64,000 nucleotides of DNA from Prochlorococcus sp. AG-347-I21 (GTDB taxonomy: Bacteria; Cyanobacteriota; Cyanobacteriia; PCC-6307; Cyanobiaceae), in contig QCBP01000008.1 in NCBI GenBank assembly GCA_003279055.1, positions 1-64,000 on the forward strand. The letters run 5' to 3'. Shown in pieces: positions 15,133 to 24,459 of this stretch. A model generated the notes under the pieces. It did not search any database, was not told the origin of the DNA, and was given only the letters and a program-made list of their open reading frames with translations. How positions within the stretch are numbered: position 1 is the first letter of the stretch; each line of letters begins with the position of its first letter. The position numbers were made by a program, and so were the translations under genes.

Positions 15133-15617
15133 TGTATAAAAAAGAAAAATTAGTTGAAAATCAATTTACATGGCCAATATCTAAGGATCTATTATTTCTT
15201 GTTCTTGAAGATAAGGTTAGTGACGTATTTGTTTGTGAATTAGTTTGGGAAAGACTTTTTTATATTAGAGAAACAACTTTTAATAATTGGGTTTCTAGTG
15301 CATTAACTCCTAATTATTGGTCAGAGAAATTTGAAAAAGCTCCTCAAATCATTTCAGAGCGACCAGCTTCAGTACATTTGACTCGATCAATTCCAAAAGA
15401 CTATAAACAGGGATTGAAAAATTTTCTTAATTTTAAAGGTTATAAGATTAATGAACTCTATCCAAGAAAAACTAGAAGAGCGACGGCAGTAAATTGGTTG
15501 ATTTTTTGGGCGATTGAAAATGATTGTTTTTCAAAAGATAGTGGATTAATCCCAAATCCTAGTCCCCCCCCTGTTAATCCAATTAAAGGACATTTTGGCG
15601 ATCCAGAAATCAAATAA
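15132..15617 (+). CDS. DUF1823 family protein
   Basis: The 161-residue protein shows LLFLVLEDKVSDVFVCELVWERL near residues 20-42 and a RPASVHLTRSIPKDYKQ block. The end is RKTRRATAVNWLIFWA followed by a proline-rich tail PNPSPPPVNPI. These are the features I associate with the cyanobacterial DUF1823 family. It overlaps the cobI stop by one base, so the two are translationally coupled. No activity is known. It also occurs in other photosynthetic lineages, suggesting a core role. Confidence 0.8.
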   Translation: MYKKEKLVENQFTWPISKDLLFLVLEDKVSDVFVCELVWERLFYIRETTFNNWVSSALTPNYWSEKFEKAPQIISERPASVHLTRSIPKDYKQGLKNFLNFKGYKINELYPRKTRRATAVNWLIFWAIENDCFSKDSGLIPNPSPPPVNPIKGHFGDPEIK

Positions 15618-15691
15618 GTTTTTTTGAATAAGGTAAATGATTCTATTAAAGGTATAGTTGTAATGGATACTACTTTCTTTGGAGAGGAGAA

Positions 15692-17065
15692 TTGATTCTT
15701 CCTACAATAGCAATTATCGGAAGACCGAACGTTGGGAAATCTACCTTAGTAAATCGTCTTTGCCAAAGTAATGATGCAATAGTATTTGATAAACCTGGTG
15801 TTACAAGAGATAGAACTTATCAAAATGCTTCATGGGGAGGTAAGGAATTTCAAATTGTTGATACTGGAGGTTTAGTTTTTGATGATGATAGTGAATTTCT
15901 CCCAGAGATAAGGACACAAGTTTTCTTAGCTCTAGAAGAGGCTTCACTCGCGTTACTAGTCGTAGATGGGAATCAAGGCGTTACAGATGGTGATTTATCA
16001 ATAGCAAAATGGTTAAGAAACTCAAGCTGTAAAATAATTGTTGCTGTTAATAAATGCGAATCGACTACTCTTGGAATATCCTTAGCTTCAGAATTCTGGA
16101 AATTAGGATTGGGCGAACCTAACCCTGTTTCGGCTATTCATGGATCAGGCACTGGAGATCTTTTAGATCTCGTTATTGGCGAACTTCCTGAAAATAATAT
16201 TCAGGATGAGGAAGAAAAGATAATGATGTCAATTATTGGTAGGCCTAATGTTGGTAAATCTAGTTTGTTAAATTCGATCTGTGGAGAAAAGAGAGCAATA
16301 GTTAGTAATATTAGTGGTACGACAACTGATTCAATAGATACGCTTATTAAAAAAGATGATAATTACTGGAAAATTATTGATACTGCAGGGATTAGAAGAA
16401 AGAAAAATGTTAAATATGGTACTGAATTCTTTGGTATTAATAGGGCTTTTAAATCAATAGATAGAAGTGATGTTTGTGTTTTAGTTATAGATGCAGTTGA
16501 CGGAGTAACTGATCAAGATCAGAAGCTAGCTGGGCGCATAGAAGAACAAGGCAGAGCTTGTATAATTGTTGTTAATAAATGGGATCTTGTAGAGAAAAAT
16601 AGTTCAACAATTTATCAAGTAGAAAAAGAGCTTAGATCTAAACTTTATTTTTTGCACTGGTCAAAAATGATTTTTATATCTGCCCTAACTGGTCAAAGAG
16701 TTGATAATATTTTTGAGCACGCTCTTAATGCTGTTAATCAACACAGAAGAAGAGTTACAACATCTGTGGTTAACGAAGTTCTCAAAGAGTCTATTAGTTG
16801 GAAAAGTCCTCCAACGAAGAGAAGCGGCAAGCAAGGTAGGATTTATTACGGTACTCAAGTAAAGAACAAACCACCGACTTTTACCCTTTTTGTAAATGAC
16901 CCAAAATTATTCGGAATAACTTACAGAAGATATATTGAAAAACAAATTAGAGTAAATTTAGGCTTTGAAGGCACACCTCTCATTTTACTTTGGAGAGGAA
17001 AACAGCAAAGAGCATTAAATAAAGAAGTCGAAAGGGAAAATATTGAGTTAATACAAAAAGATTAA
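15692..17065 (+). CDS. der: ribosome-assembly GTPase Der (EngA)
   Basis: Der has two tandem GTPase domains and a C-terminal KH-like domain and helps to mature the 50S subunit. Both domains are intact. The first has GRPNVGKST (10-18), DTGG (57-60) and NKCE. The second has GRPNVGKSS (about 182-190), DTAG and NKWD (around 293-296). The KH-like part is about 350-440. The TTG start sits just behind a GGAGAGGAG ribosome site, which decides it. 457 residues is normal. Its TAATG overlaps the next gene. Confidence 0.97.
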   Translation: MILPTIAIIGRPNVGKSTLVNRLCQSNDAIVFDKPGVTRDRTYQNASWGGKEFQIVDTGGLVFDDDSEFLPEIRTQVFLALEEASLALLVVDGNQGVTDGDLSIAKWLRNSSCKIIVAVNKCESTTLGISLASEFWKLGLGEPNPVSAIHGSGTGDLLDLVIGELPENNIQDEEEKIMMSIIGRPNVGKSSLLNSICGEKRAIVSNISGTTTDSIDTLIKKDDNYWKIIDTAGIRRKKNVKYGTEFFGINRAFKSIDRSDVCVLVIDAVDGVTDQDQKLAGRIEEQGRACIIVVNKWDLVEKNSSTIYQVEKELRSKLYFLHWSKMIFISALTGQRVDNIFEHALNAVNQHRRRVTTSVVNEVLKESISWKSPPTKRSGKQGRIYYGTQVKNKPPTFTLFVNDPKLFGITYRRYIEKQIRVNLGFEGTPLILLWRGKQQRALNKEVERENIELIQKD

Positions 17066-17979
17066 TGAATTTGCTAACCAAATTTTCTATTGGTCAATAC
17101 GTATACGGTAATAGAAGTTGGCTAAGGATTGTAGATAGTAGATTGAAAATTATTATAGTAATGCTATTTTTAATCACGCCAATTTGGGCAGGCCCAATAT
17201 GGAGATTGAGTTTAGTAGGCTTTTTACTATTAATTACTTTTTTAAGTTTATTGCCATCTAGAGTATGGTGGCGATCGTTATTTTTTCTCTCATGTTTATC
17301 ACTATTAATTGGATTTATATCAATACTTGCCTCGTCTGACATTCAATCTCTTGATGGCTACTTAAGAAATCCCAATGAGTTGCAAGTAGTACTGGAAAGC
17401 CAAAAAGAATGGTATATTTTTCAAATTCCTTCGCAGAAGATATGGTTTATTAATTTTGGTCCCTTTAACTTATCAAGAAAAGCCTTTGAACTAGGAATAA
17501 AAACCTCCACTTTAATATTTACCGTTATTCATAGCGTGAATTTGATGCTTTTAACCACATTGCAAGAAGATATTGTGTGGGGATTAAGTTGGTTTTTGTA
17601 TCCATTAAGAAAGATTGGATTGCCAATTAACAAGTGGCTTTTTCAGTTATTAATTGCATTGCGTTTTATTCCTCTAGTGCAGGAAGAATTTCAAAATATT
17701 ATTAAATCATTATCAGTTAGATCAATTAATTTTCGAAATTTAGGATTAAAGAAGTCATTTAATGTTTTGTTAATCTCAGTGGAAAGGTTATTTCAAAATA
17801 TACTTCTGAGAATTGATCATGGCTCAGAATCATTATTATCAAAGAAAGAAATTACTATAAAAACCAATAGATTTAGAACTCTTTATCCTTCAAAATCTCT
17901 TAATGTAATTGTTAATACATTATCGATTTGTTTTATTTGCGTAGCAATTTTTCTGAGAAAACTGTATGGTGCATTATAA
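17065..17979 (+). CDS. EcfT/CbiQ-type transmembrane component
   Basis: The 304-residue protein starts with VDSRLKIIIVMLFLI, the usual EcfT opening. Several membrane spans follow (about 28-46, 50-66, 72-90, 152-172, 190-212, 280-298), with RFIPLVQEEFQNIIKSLSVRS, an Ala/Arg-rich coupling-helix-like region. Members form the membrane part of energy-coupling-factor transporters for vitamins, cobalt or nickel, working with two ATPases and a substrate-specific S protein. None of those partners is next to it. The start overlaps der. Its substrate cannot be named. Confidence 0.8.
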   Translation: MNLLTKFSIGQYVYGNRSWLRIVDSRLKIIIVMLFLITPIWAGPIWRLSLVGFLLLITFLSLLPSRVWWRSLFFLSCLSLLIGFISILASSDIQSLDGYLRNPNELQVVLESQKEWYIFQIPSQKIWFINFGPFNLSRKAFELGIKTSTLIFTVIHSVNLMLLTTLQEDIVWGLSWFLYPLRKIGLPINKWLFQLLIALRFIPLVQEEFQNIIKSLSVRSINFRNLGLKKSFNVLLISVERLFQNILLRIDHGSESLLSKKEITIKTNRFRTLYPSKSLNVIVNTLSICFICVAIFLRKLYGAL

Positions 17980-17998
17980 ATAACAGAATATTTTAGGT

Positions 17999-18265
17999 TT
18001 GAGTTCTGAGCGTTATTTAAACCATCCAACATTTGGAATGTTGTACCAAGTTTCTCCTGGAAATGATGGGAGAGATATTTATGCGACTTTATACGCCCAA
18101 AAAATGTTTTTCTTGGTAGAAGTTAGAGATAGAGAAGTTTTTTTTGAAGTCATACCTTATTTAGATGCCCGTAATCAAGCCGAATTAAACATTCAAAAAG
18201 CTAGAAGAAAAGGGTCAGCAGAACTATCTAAGTGGGAGAATTTATTTACGCAAACTTTTTTATAA
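17999..18265 (+). CDS. pipX: NtcA co-activator PipX
   Basis: PipX binds either NtcA, boosting nitrogen-responsive transcription, or PII at low 2-oxoglutarate. The N-terminal Tudor-like domain is clear in YLNHPTFGMLYQVSP and TLYAQKMFFLVEV, and the C-terminal helices are RNQAELNIQKARRKGS. 88 residues is the normal length. The start is TTG. pipY follows after 4 bases, the arrangement known from other cyanobacteria, where the two genes interact functionally. No GTA-N8-TAC NtcA site was seen just upstream. Confidence 0.93.
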   Translation: MSSERYLNHPTFGMLYQVSPGNDGRDIYATLYAQKMFFLVEVRDREVFFEVIPYLDARNQAELNIQKARRKGSAELSKWENLFTQTFL

Positions 18266-18269
18266 AAAG

Positions 18270-18905
18270 GTGAATCCTGCAAATTATTTAGAAATAAAAA
18301 ATAAAATACCATCAAATGTAAATATTCTTGCGGTAAGTAAAGGATTTAAAAGTCAAGAAATCAAGATTATTCATAGTATAGGTCAGAACGATTTTGGAGA
18401 AAGTAAGGTTCAAGAGGCGTTTGAAAAAAAATTAATCTTAAAAGATCTTAAACAAATAAATTGGCACTTTATTGGAAGAATACAAAGTAATAAAATAAGA
18501 AAAATAGTTCAAAATTTTAAATACATTCATTCAGTAGATTCATTTGAAAAGTTGCAAAAGATTTCTAATATTTCACGAGAAGAGAAGAAAAATCCATTAA
18601 TAATGTTGCAGGTTAAGTTGAGTGATGACCCTAGTAAAGGAGGCTTTAATCCTGAATTTCTAATATTGAAATGGAGAGAAATTCAAGAGTTGAAAAATAT
18701 TTCATTAACCGGTTTGATGACTATCAATCCTAGAGGACTTAGCTCTAAAGAAAATTTCGGGTTGTTTAAAAAATGTCGTGCTCTCGCTGATTCACTTCAA
18801 CTGCCAGATTGTTCAATGGGGATGTCAGGCGATTGGGAGGAAGCTATTGAAGCTGGATCAACTTGGTTAAGATTAGGATCATTAATTTTTGGAAGTAGAT
18901 CCTAA
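18270..18905 (+). CDS. pipY: YggS/PipY-family PLP-binding protein
   Basis: This family binds pyridoxal phosphate on a single TIM barrel and keeps PLP and amino-acid pools balanced rather than catalysing a classic reaction. Seen: ILAVSKGF with the Schiff-base Lys (about residue 24), the FGESKVQEAFEK helix, WHFIGRIQSNK and the phosphate-binding end SMGMSGDWEEAIEAGSTWLRLGS. The GTG start is 4 bases behind pipX, so translation is probably coupled. 211 residues is normal. Confidence 0.93.
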   Translation: MNPANYLEIKNKIPSNVNILAVSKGFKSQEIKIIHSIGQNDFGESKVQEAFEKKLILKDLKQINWHFIGRIQSNKIRKIVQNFKYIHSVDSFEKLQKISNISREEKKNPLIMLQVKLSDDPSKGGFNPEFLILKWREIQELKNISLTGLMTINPRGLSSKENFGLFKKCRALADSLQLPDCSMGMSGDWEEAIEAGSTWLRLGSLIFGSRS

Positions 18906-18983
18906 TTAGTTATTTTTTTATAAAAATCTTATCTATAAACTTGCAGTTAAGTTCAACTAACGTTATTTAAGTATAGGTAGTTT

Positions 18984-19030
18984 ATTCATTTAAAAAATGA
19001 ATCTATTACTTAAGGTTCTTAAACCTTAGT
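18984..19030 (+). promoter_or_regulatory. tandem hairpins in the sepF leader
   Basis: Two stem-loops lie side by side 25 bases before the sepF start. One is an 8-bp AT stem (18984-18991 with 18995-19002). The other is a 6-bp stem (19012-19017 with 19022-19027) extended by three pairs with one bulged base (19008-19010 with 19028-19030). No T-tract follows, so they are unlikely to be terminators. They could protect the mRNA 5' end or affect access to the ribosome site. Confidence 0.4.
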
Positions 19031-19055
19031 AATCAATTTCAAGAGGATTTAAAAG

Positions 19056-19631
19056 GTGTCACTTATTTCTAGATTAAAGGCAGTTGTTGCGGGGGATGAG
19101 TATCTCGATGATGATTTTGATGAGTTGGATTATGCGTCAGAGGATGAATTAAATGATATTGATAATTTCAAACAAAATCCAAGGAATGCAAATGCACTTG
19201 CAAATTCAAATCCATTCGATTTTATGAATAACAACAGATCATCAAAAGTGGTTGGTATGCCTGGAATTTCAAATTCATCCTCAGAAGTAAGCTTAATGGA
19301 ACCAAGAAGTTTTGATGAGATGCCTCAAGCTATACAAGCATTAAGAGAGAGAAAAACCGTAATTCTTAATTTAACTATGATGGATCCTGATCAAGCTCAA
19401 AGAGCGGTTGATTTTATTGCTGGGGGCACATATGCAATTGATGGACATCAAGAGAGAGTCGGCGAAAGTATTTTTCTTTTTGCGCCAAGTTGTGTAAATG
19501 TAACTAGTTCTTCTCCAGAAGAAGCGTCTCCTTCTTCTTTGCCTACAGAAAACGCACCACAATATAGTTTGGGCAAAAATACTACTCCTGAACCAGCATG
19601 GGGTAATTCTAAGTTAAGTGCTTATTCATGA
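19056..19631 (+). CDS. sepF: cell division protein SepF
   Basis: SepF polymerises and links FtsZ filaments to the membrane. The N-terminus ([12 protein letters not shown]) is a plausible short amphipathic membrane-binding helix. An acidic, variable linker follows (about 15-75) and then the SepF domain (about 80-155) with [19 protein letters not shown] and [15 protein letters not shown]. The C-terminal tail is Pro/Ser rich. The GTG start follows AAGAGG. In cyanobacteria sepF (cdv2/ylmF) sits between pipY and proC, as here. ftsZ is at 58.2 kb in this window. Confidence 0.93.
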   Translation: MSLISRLKAVVAGDEYLDDDFDELDYASEDELNDIDNFKQNPRNANALANSNPFDFMNNNRSSKVVGMPGISNSSSEVSLMEPRSFDEMPQAIQALRERKTVILNLTMMDPDQAQRAVDFIAGGTYAIDGHQERVGESIFLFAPSCVNVTSSSPEEASPSSLPTENAPQYSLGKNTTPEPAWGNSKLSAYS

Positions 19632-19638
19632 TTAATTT

Positions 19639-20451
19639 GTGACTGATAAAATTGCGATTATTGGTTTTGGAAATATTGCAAGTGCTATAGTAACTCCTCT
19701 ATTAGATAACAAATTAATTCAGCCAGAGCATGTTTTTTGTGTTGTAAATTCAGAAAAAAGTTTAGAAAATATAAAAAAAAATTATAAACATAATATAAAT
19801 GTTTATAGATCAGGTTCTAAAGATTCAAAAATAATTTGGGATTGTCAATATAAACTTCTTTCTATAAAACCCCAACAATTTAATGATATTAGTGAGGTTC
19901 ATCATATAAAAAACAAGGACAATTTAATAGTTTCAATTCTTGCGGGGGTTTCAATAAATAGACTTACTCAAAAGTTCCCTAATCATCAATGTGTGAGGGT
20001 GGTTACAAATATTCCAATAACTGTTGGAAAAGGTTTAACAGGGATTTCTTGGGGAGAAGAAATTACAGAAGATCAGAAACAATTTACAAAAAAATTATTT
20101 GAAAATACTAGTAAAATTTATGAATTTACTGAAGATTACCTTGATATATTTTTAGCATTAACTTCATCAGGTCCTGCAATTATTGCTTTAATTATAGAAG
20201 CATTAAGTGATGGAGGATTAAGCGGGGGATTACCAAAAATAATTTCAGAGGAACTTGTTATGGAAATGATACTAGGGACTATTTGTCTAATAAAGGAAAA
20301 TAAACTTACTACTTCTGAGGTTAAAAATTTAGTAACCTCTCCAGGTGGAACAACTATTTCTGCTTTAAGGGTTTTAGAAAAAAAGAGTGTAAGGTCAGCA
20401 TTAATAGAATCAATAGTTTCAGCTAGTAATAGAAGTAAAGAGTTTCGTTAG
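19639..20451 (+). CDS. proC: pyrroline-5-carboxylate reductase
   Basis: ProC performs the last step of proline synthesis, reducing pyrroline-5-carboxylate with NAD(P)H. The Rossmann start IIGFGNIASAIV is at about residues 6-17, VRVVTNIPITVGKG lies in the middle, and the signature SGPAIIALIIEALSDGG and SPGGTTISALRVLE are in the C-terminal helical domain. The start is GTG, 8 bases behind sepF. 270 residues is normal. It closes the plus-strand run that begins at aroQ and meets a minus-strand gene tail to tail. Confidence 0.93.
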   Translation: MTDKIAIIGFGNIASAIVTPLLDNKLIQPEHVFCVVNSEKSLENIKKNYKHNINVYRSGSKDSKIIWDCQYKLLSIKPQQFNDISEVHHIKNKDNLIVSILAGVSINRLTQKFPNHQCVRVVTNIPITVGKGLTGISWGEEITEDQKQFTKKLFENTSKIYEFTEDYLDIFLALTSSGPAIIALIIEALSDGGLSGGLPKIISEELVMEMILGTICLIKENKLTTSEVKNLVTSPGGTTISALRVLEKKSVRSALIESIVSASNRSKEFR

Positions 20452-20460
20452 TTTTTGAAA

Positions 20461-21615
20461 CTACTTTTTAAAGTTCATATAAACTTGCTCAAGCGAATTT
20501 ATATTTTTAGTAATTGTATATCTCTCAAGTACTCGTTTTCTAGCTTTTTCTCCAAGATCTTTTGTAAATGAGGGATGCTCTACAAGAATTGGGATTATAG
20601 TTTTCAATTGTGCAGCCACATTATCAGTTGAAATCACTATCCCTGCTCCCTTATCTAAAACTTCACCATCAGCACCGGCATCTGTGGCTACACATGCAGT
20701 ACCAGTAGACATTGCCTCTAAAAGTGATAAAGATAAACCCTCTACTAAGCTTGGCAAGAAAAATACCTCTGCTATTTGCATTATCGCTACCTTAGTTTCT
20801 AAATCTAATTCGGCACCCCACCAAATTAATTTCTCATTAACAAGGTTAGAAAAACTATTTTCAAGTGTTGGCTTTATTGGTCCATCTCCAACAATAACTA
20901 ATTTGCAATTTTGAGTTTTTGTTTGGCGCCAAGAACGTAAAAGTGCCTCTATATTTTTTTCATTGGCAATTCTACCCATATATAAAAAGATTCTTTCATT
21001 TCCAAGTTTGTTTTTTACCTGATCATATTTTTTGTTTTTTTCGCAAAAAGGTTTCCAAATATTCTCATCAACACCGTTGGGAATAATTATTTGTTTTTCT
21101 TTAGGTACTCCTAATTTATAAAGAACATTTTTCTGAAGTTCGGAAAAAATGATTATTTTATCGAACTTTGATAAAGAGGGAGCATAAAGTTGATATGTTA
21201 ACTGTTGAGTGCTAGCAGTTAAATTTCTATTTTTTGCATCAAATGGTGGGTGAAATGTTCCTATGAGTGGAAGATTAATTTCATCACAAATTTCTGGAAG
21301 TCTAAAGTCTAAAGGAGATAAAGTTAAGCTTGCATGTACTAAATCAGGCTTTAATCTTTCCAATGATATCCTTAGCTCTTTTTCTGCTCTTGGTGAGGGT
21401 ATTGTATAAACTTGGGATTTAATTAAATATGGAAGACTTACATCAGGATCATTTGCCAGAAATAATGGTTTTGATGAATTTGAACTAGAAGGATTGTCGA
21501 AATGAATGAAACTAATTTTATGACCTCTGGCCTTTAATTTCTCAGTAGTTGAATTACCATAAGTTACATTTCCACAAAAAGGAGATTTCTTACCTAACCA
21601 GGCAACATGAACCAC
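20461..21615 (-). CDS. family 4 (GT-B) glycosyltransferase
   Basis: The 384-residue protein has the two-Rossmann GT-B layout. The N-terminal domain has LVHASLTLSPLDF and LIGTFHPPFDA. The C-terminal nucleotide-sugar domain has PNGVDENIWKP, YMGRIANEKNIEALLRSW, VIVGDGP and LPSLVEGLSLSLLEAMSTG with the E-x7-E site. It transfers a sugar from a nucleotide donor with retention, probably to a lipid or envelope glycan, but the acceptor is unknown. It stands alone on the minus strand, 85 bases downstream of the recO stop. Confidence 0.85.
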   Translation of the reverse strand: MVHVAWLGKKSPFCGNVTYGNSTTEKLKARGHKISFIHFDNPSSSNSSKPLFLANDPDVSLPYLIKSQVYTIPSPRAEKELRISLERLKPDLVHASLTLSPLDFRLPEICDEINLPLIGTFHPPFDAKNRNLTASTQQLTYQLYAPSLSKFDKIIIFSELQKNVLYKLGVPKEKQIIIPNGVDENIWKPFCEKNKKYDQVKNKLGNERIFLYMGRIANEKNIEALLRSWRQTKTQNCKLVIVGDGPIKPTLENSFSNLVNEKLIWWGAELDLETKVAIMQIAEVFFLPSLVEGLSLSLLEAMSTGTACVATDAGADGEVLDKGAGIVISTDNVAAQLKTIIPILVEHPSFTKDLGEKARKRVLERYTITKNINSLEQVYMNFKK

Positions 21616-21699
21616 ATTGATTGAATTAACTATTTATTAAATTAACAGTCAGAGGACCCATGATCATAATTTTAAAATTTATTCATAGTTATGGAAATG

Positions 21700-22485
21700 T
21701 TAACTATATATGTCTTTCAACATTTTTAGTGAAGATAGATCTTTCTCTAATTGAGTAGAAATCCAAGTTTCAATAATAAATAATATTTTAAGCCAGACTT
21801 TTTTAGGTCCCAATAACTCTCCATTAGATTTTATTGGTAATTCGGGAAAAAGCAGTCTCTGTAATAGAGCAACTTCAGATGCATTTATTTTTAGATTACT
21901 TTGAGGATCTTCCATGGACGAAAACCCTTCACTTGGCAAATAATAACAACTCCATTCCCAATTTCCTAAAGGCGGAATAATAGGTTCTCCAGTTTTACAG
22001 CAATGATGAATTGGTAAATTTATACCTCCAATAGCTAATAGATGGATTAAAGATTGAATACTCATTGAGAGTATTTTAATATCTTCTTCTTTAGATTCTT
22101 CATACAAATAAATCCTATCTAGATGTGCAAGAACACAAGATAAATAGTTCTGTTGCTTGTCATTATTACCTACTAATAAAAAAGTTAATTCAGTTATTGC
22201 TTGCGCGGCAGCAAGAAATTCAATATTTTTCCCTAGACCAGAATAGCTTTTTAATATTTTAATTTGACGTACAGATTTAAGATTTCTTTTCCCAAAAATT
22301 TGTAGACTTAAATATGTTAATGGAGTAGCTGCCGCAAGACTACTTTTAGGACGTCTAGCACCAGGTACCGCTAATCGAACAATCCCTTGCTCATCAGTAA
22401 GAATAGTTATTAATCTATCATTCTCGCCTAATGGAGAAGCTTTAATACAGAGACCCTCTAGTCTCAACTCACCCGAACCAGACAT
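21700..22485 (-). CDS. recO: DNA repair protein RecO
   Basis: RecO loads RecA with RecR and RecF on SSB-coated gaps and anneals strands. The N-terminal OB-fold is evident from LRLEGLCIKASPLGENDRLITILTDEQG and GARRPKSSLAAATPLTYL. The C-terminal half is helical. The zinc Cys set seen in some RecO proteins is only partial here (CCKTGEP). The length of 261 is normal. It starts right after the deoC-like gene with no gap, so the two are probably co-transcribed. Confidence 0.92.
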   Translation of the reverse strand: MSGSGELRLEGLCIKASPLGENDRLITILTDEQGIVRLAVPGARRPKSSLAAATPLTYLSLQIFGKRNLKSVRQIKILKSYSGLGKNIEFLAAAQAITELTFLLVGNNDKQQNYLSCVLAHLDRIYLYEESKEEDIKILSMSIQSLIHLLAIGGINLPIHHCCKTGEPIIPPLGNWEWSCYYLPSEGFSSMEDPQSNLKINASEVALLQRLLFPELPIKSNGELLGPKKVWLKILFIIETWISTQLEKDLSSLKMLKDIYS

Positions 22486-23145
22486 TTAAAAAACTTTTAC
22501 TTCTTGAAAAATCTCATGAAAATTAGAAGTTCCAACGCAACTAATTCCATTATCAAACAAATCAATAACTTGTTTCAGTTTTTTTATTCCACCTACAACT
22601 TTAATGTGATTTTGGGTACCCGTTATTTTTAATATTTCCGCTACATCATTTAACGTAATAGGAGGTCCAAACCCATCTCCCAATTGAAAATTTTTTATTC
22701 CTAATTCCAAAGATATTTCTATGGTATTGTACAAAACTTCTTTTTGTAGTTTTGATTTATTTATGATTATTGAAACTGGTAATCCCGATAACTTCACTTT
22801 CTCAATTTCAGCAGCGAAAATTTCTAAGTTTCTTTTGGATAAATTTATAAAGTTTGGGATATATTCAATTCCGTTTGCACCTTTATCTTTTGCAAAATTA
22901 ACTAATTCTTCAATAAATGTAACTGGTAAATCTGCCAAAGGGTAAGAGATGAGCACGTTTATGTTGGCACTATAATTCCTCAAACGGGTTTTAAGATAAT
23001 CTAAATAATTAAGTGAAGTAGAAACATTCTTGATATTATATTTTTTTATTAAATCGCAATTCGCGCAGAAATCTTCCCAGCCTAAATACGGGTTAATAAT
23101 AATGGCATGAATTTTTTCGTTTAATTCATATTCAATATTGGGCAT
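22486..23145 (-). CDS. DeoC-like aldolase-fold protein lacking the Schiff-base lysine
   Basis: The 219-residue protein has the length and TIM-barrel layout of deoxyribose-phosphate aldolase. The segment that normally reads KTSTGF, holding the Schiff-base lysine, is here QLGDGF, with Gln154 in the lysine position. The second lysine is kept in IKVVGGI (Lys182), and the usual Asp is probably Glu94. The protein is therefore probably not a normal aldolase. It may be a repurposed family member. It lies between recO and hpf, a position I believe common in picocyanobacteria. Confidence 0.75.
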   Translation of the reverse strand: MPNIEYELNEKIHAIIINPYLGWEDFCANCDLIKKYNIKNVSTSLNYLDYLKTRLRNYSANINVLISYPLADLPVTFIEELVNFAKDKGANGIEYIPNFINLSKRNLEIFAAEIEKVKLSGLPVSIIINKSKLQKEVLYNTIEISLELGIKNFQLGDGFGPPITLNDVAEILKITGTQNHIKVVGGIKKLKQVIDLFDNGISCVGTSNFHEIFQEVKVF

Positions 23146-23152
23146 TTAAATG

Positions 23153-23737
23153 TTATTTGGATTGAATCAGTCCATAACCTCCATGATTCCTCTTGTATAT
23201 AACTTGAAGTTCATTATTTTTTTTATTTCGAAAAACATAAAAATCATGATCAATGAGATCTAATTGTTTTCTTGCTTCTTCTGAAGAAATTGGATTCATT
23301 TCAAAGTATTTATTTTTTATAGATGGCTCAGGCAGACTTGCTTCTATTCCATCTTTAAGTAAATCTTCATCTAAAAATCTTGGTTCTGTATTTTCAATTG
23401 GGAAAGACTCTTTATTTTTAAATTGATTATTATGGATTGTTTTATTATTTCTTTCTTTGTATTTACGTAATTTTCTACAAAGTTTATTTGAAACTAAATC
23501 AATGCTTGAGTATAGATTTTCAGTTTTTTCTTCGGCTCTAATTACGGTGCCATTTGCAAAAATAGTAACTTCTGCAGTCTGGAAGGAAACTCTAGGATTT
23601 TTTTCTATTGAAAGGTGTATGTCTGCTTCTTTAACGATATCCTTATAGTGATGTGTCGCTTTTTCTATCTTTGCCTCAGTATATTCTTTTAATGCTCCAG
23701 TGAGCTCAAGATTTTTCCCATGGATTAAAATTTTCAT
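23153..23737 (-). CDS. hpf: long-form ribosome hibernation promoting factor (LrtA-like)
   Basis: The N-terminal domain (about 1-100) has the YfiA/HPF pattern MKILIHGKNLELTGALKEY, then VSFQTAEVTIFANGTVIRAEE and a basic KLCRKLRKYKERN helix that sits in the decoding centre. The C-terminal domain (about 140-194) has EARKQLDLIDHDFYVFRN and the VIYKRNHGGYGLI end used for 100S dimer formation. In cyanobacteria the long form is LrtA, a light-repressed transcript. It is divergent from lipB across a 44-base gap. Confidence 0.93.
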   Translation of the reverse strand: MKILIHGKNLELTGALKEYTEAKIEKATHHYKDIVKEADIHLSIEKNPRVSFQTAEVTIFANGTVIRAEEKTENLYSSIDLVSNKLCRKLRKYKERNNKTIHNNQFKNKESFPIENTEPRFLDEDLLKDGIEASLPEPSIKNKYFEMNPISSEEARKQLDLIDHDFYVFRNKKNNELQVIYKRNHGGYGLIQSK

Positions 23738-23781
23738 AACAAATCTAAAAATATTTACTTACTTTCTTAATCTACTTAAAT

Positions 23782-24432
23782 ATGATTAATAGAACAGCAA
23801 TAATTAAACAACCTGATAATATTTCTTTTTTCAATGATGTTTATAAATTACAAAAAGAATATCAGGAGGCATTGATTTTAGATAATTCTAACCCTGATTT
23901 TATTTGGATAGGTGAGCATCAACTCTGTTATACGTTGGGCAGGGGCTCTAATTACGATAATTTATTATTTTCTTTGAATGATGATAATTATGATGTTTTT
24001 AAGATTGATAGAGGTGGTGAGGTTACTTGTCATATGCCAGGACAATTAGTAACTTACTTGGTGTTAGATTTGAAAAATTTTAATAAAGATTTAAATTGGT
24101 ATTTAAGAAAAATCGAAGAAATTATTATCAAAATTCTTGGAACTTTTAATATAGATTGTCATTCAAGAGATGGTTTCACTGGTGTTTGGATAGGAAATAA
24201 GAAAATTGCTTCAATTGGAATTGGTTGTAAAAGATGGATTACAATAAATGGATTTTCAATAAATATTGACTGCGAATTAGAAAACTTTAATAAAATTGTT
24301 CCTTGCGGAATAGAAAATTGTCTTATGGCAAATATGATTGATTACAACAAAAATTTAAATATTCAAGAAGTCAAGAGAATTGTTAAAAAAATCATTCAGG
24401 AAGAATTTAATTTTGATTTTGTATCAAAATAG
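23782..24432 (+). CDS. lipB: octanoyl-[ACP] protein transferase
   Basis: LipB moves octanoate from ACP to lipoyl domains of 2-oxoacid dehydrogenases. Seen: [16 protein letters not shown], the [21 protein letters not shown] signature, [11 protein letters not shown] with the catalytic Lys, and VPCGIENC with the catalytic Cys. The length of 216 is normal. It precedes the acyl-ACP/CoA synthetase gene by 27 bases, so both acyl-transfer genes may share a transcript. No ambiguity about the family. Confidence 0.94.
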   Translation: MINRTAIIKQPDNISFFNDVYKLQKEYQEALILDNSNPDFIWIGEHQLCYTLGRGSNYDNLLFSLNDDNYDVFKIDRGGEVTCHMPGQLVTYLVLDLKNFNKDLNWYLRKIEEIIIKILGTFNIDCHSRDGFTGVWIGNKKIASIGIGCKRWITINGFSINIDCELENFNKIVPCGIENCLMANMIDYNKNLNIQEVKRIVKKIIQEEFNFDFVSK

Positions 24433-24459
24433 AAATTAAAATTTCAAAATCAATTTAAT

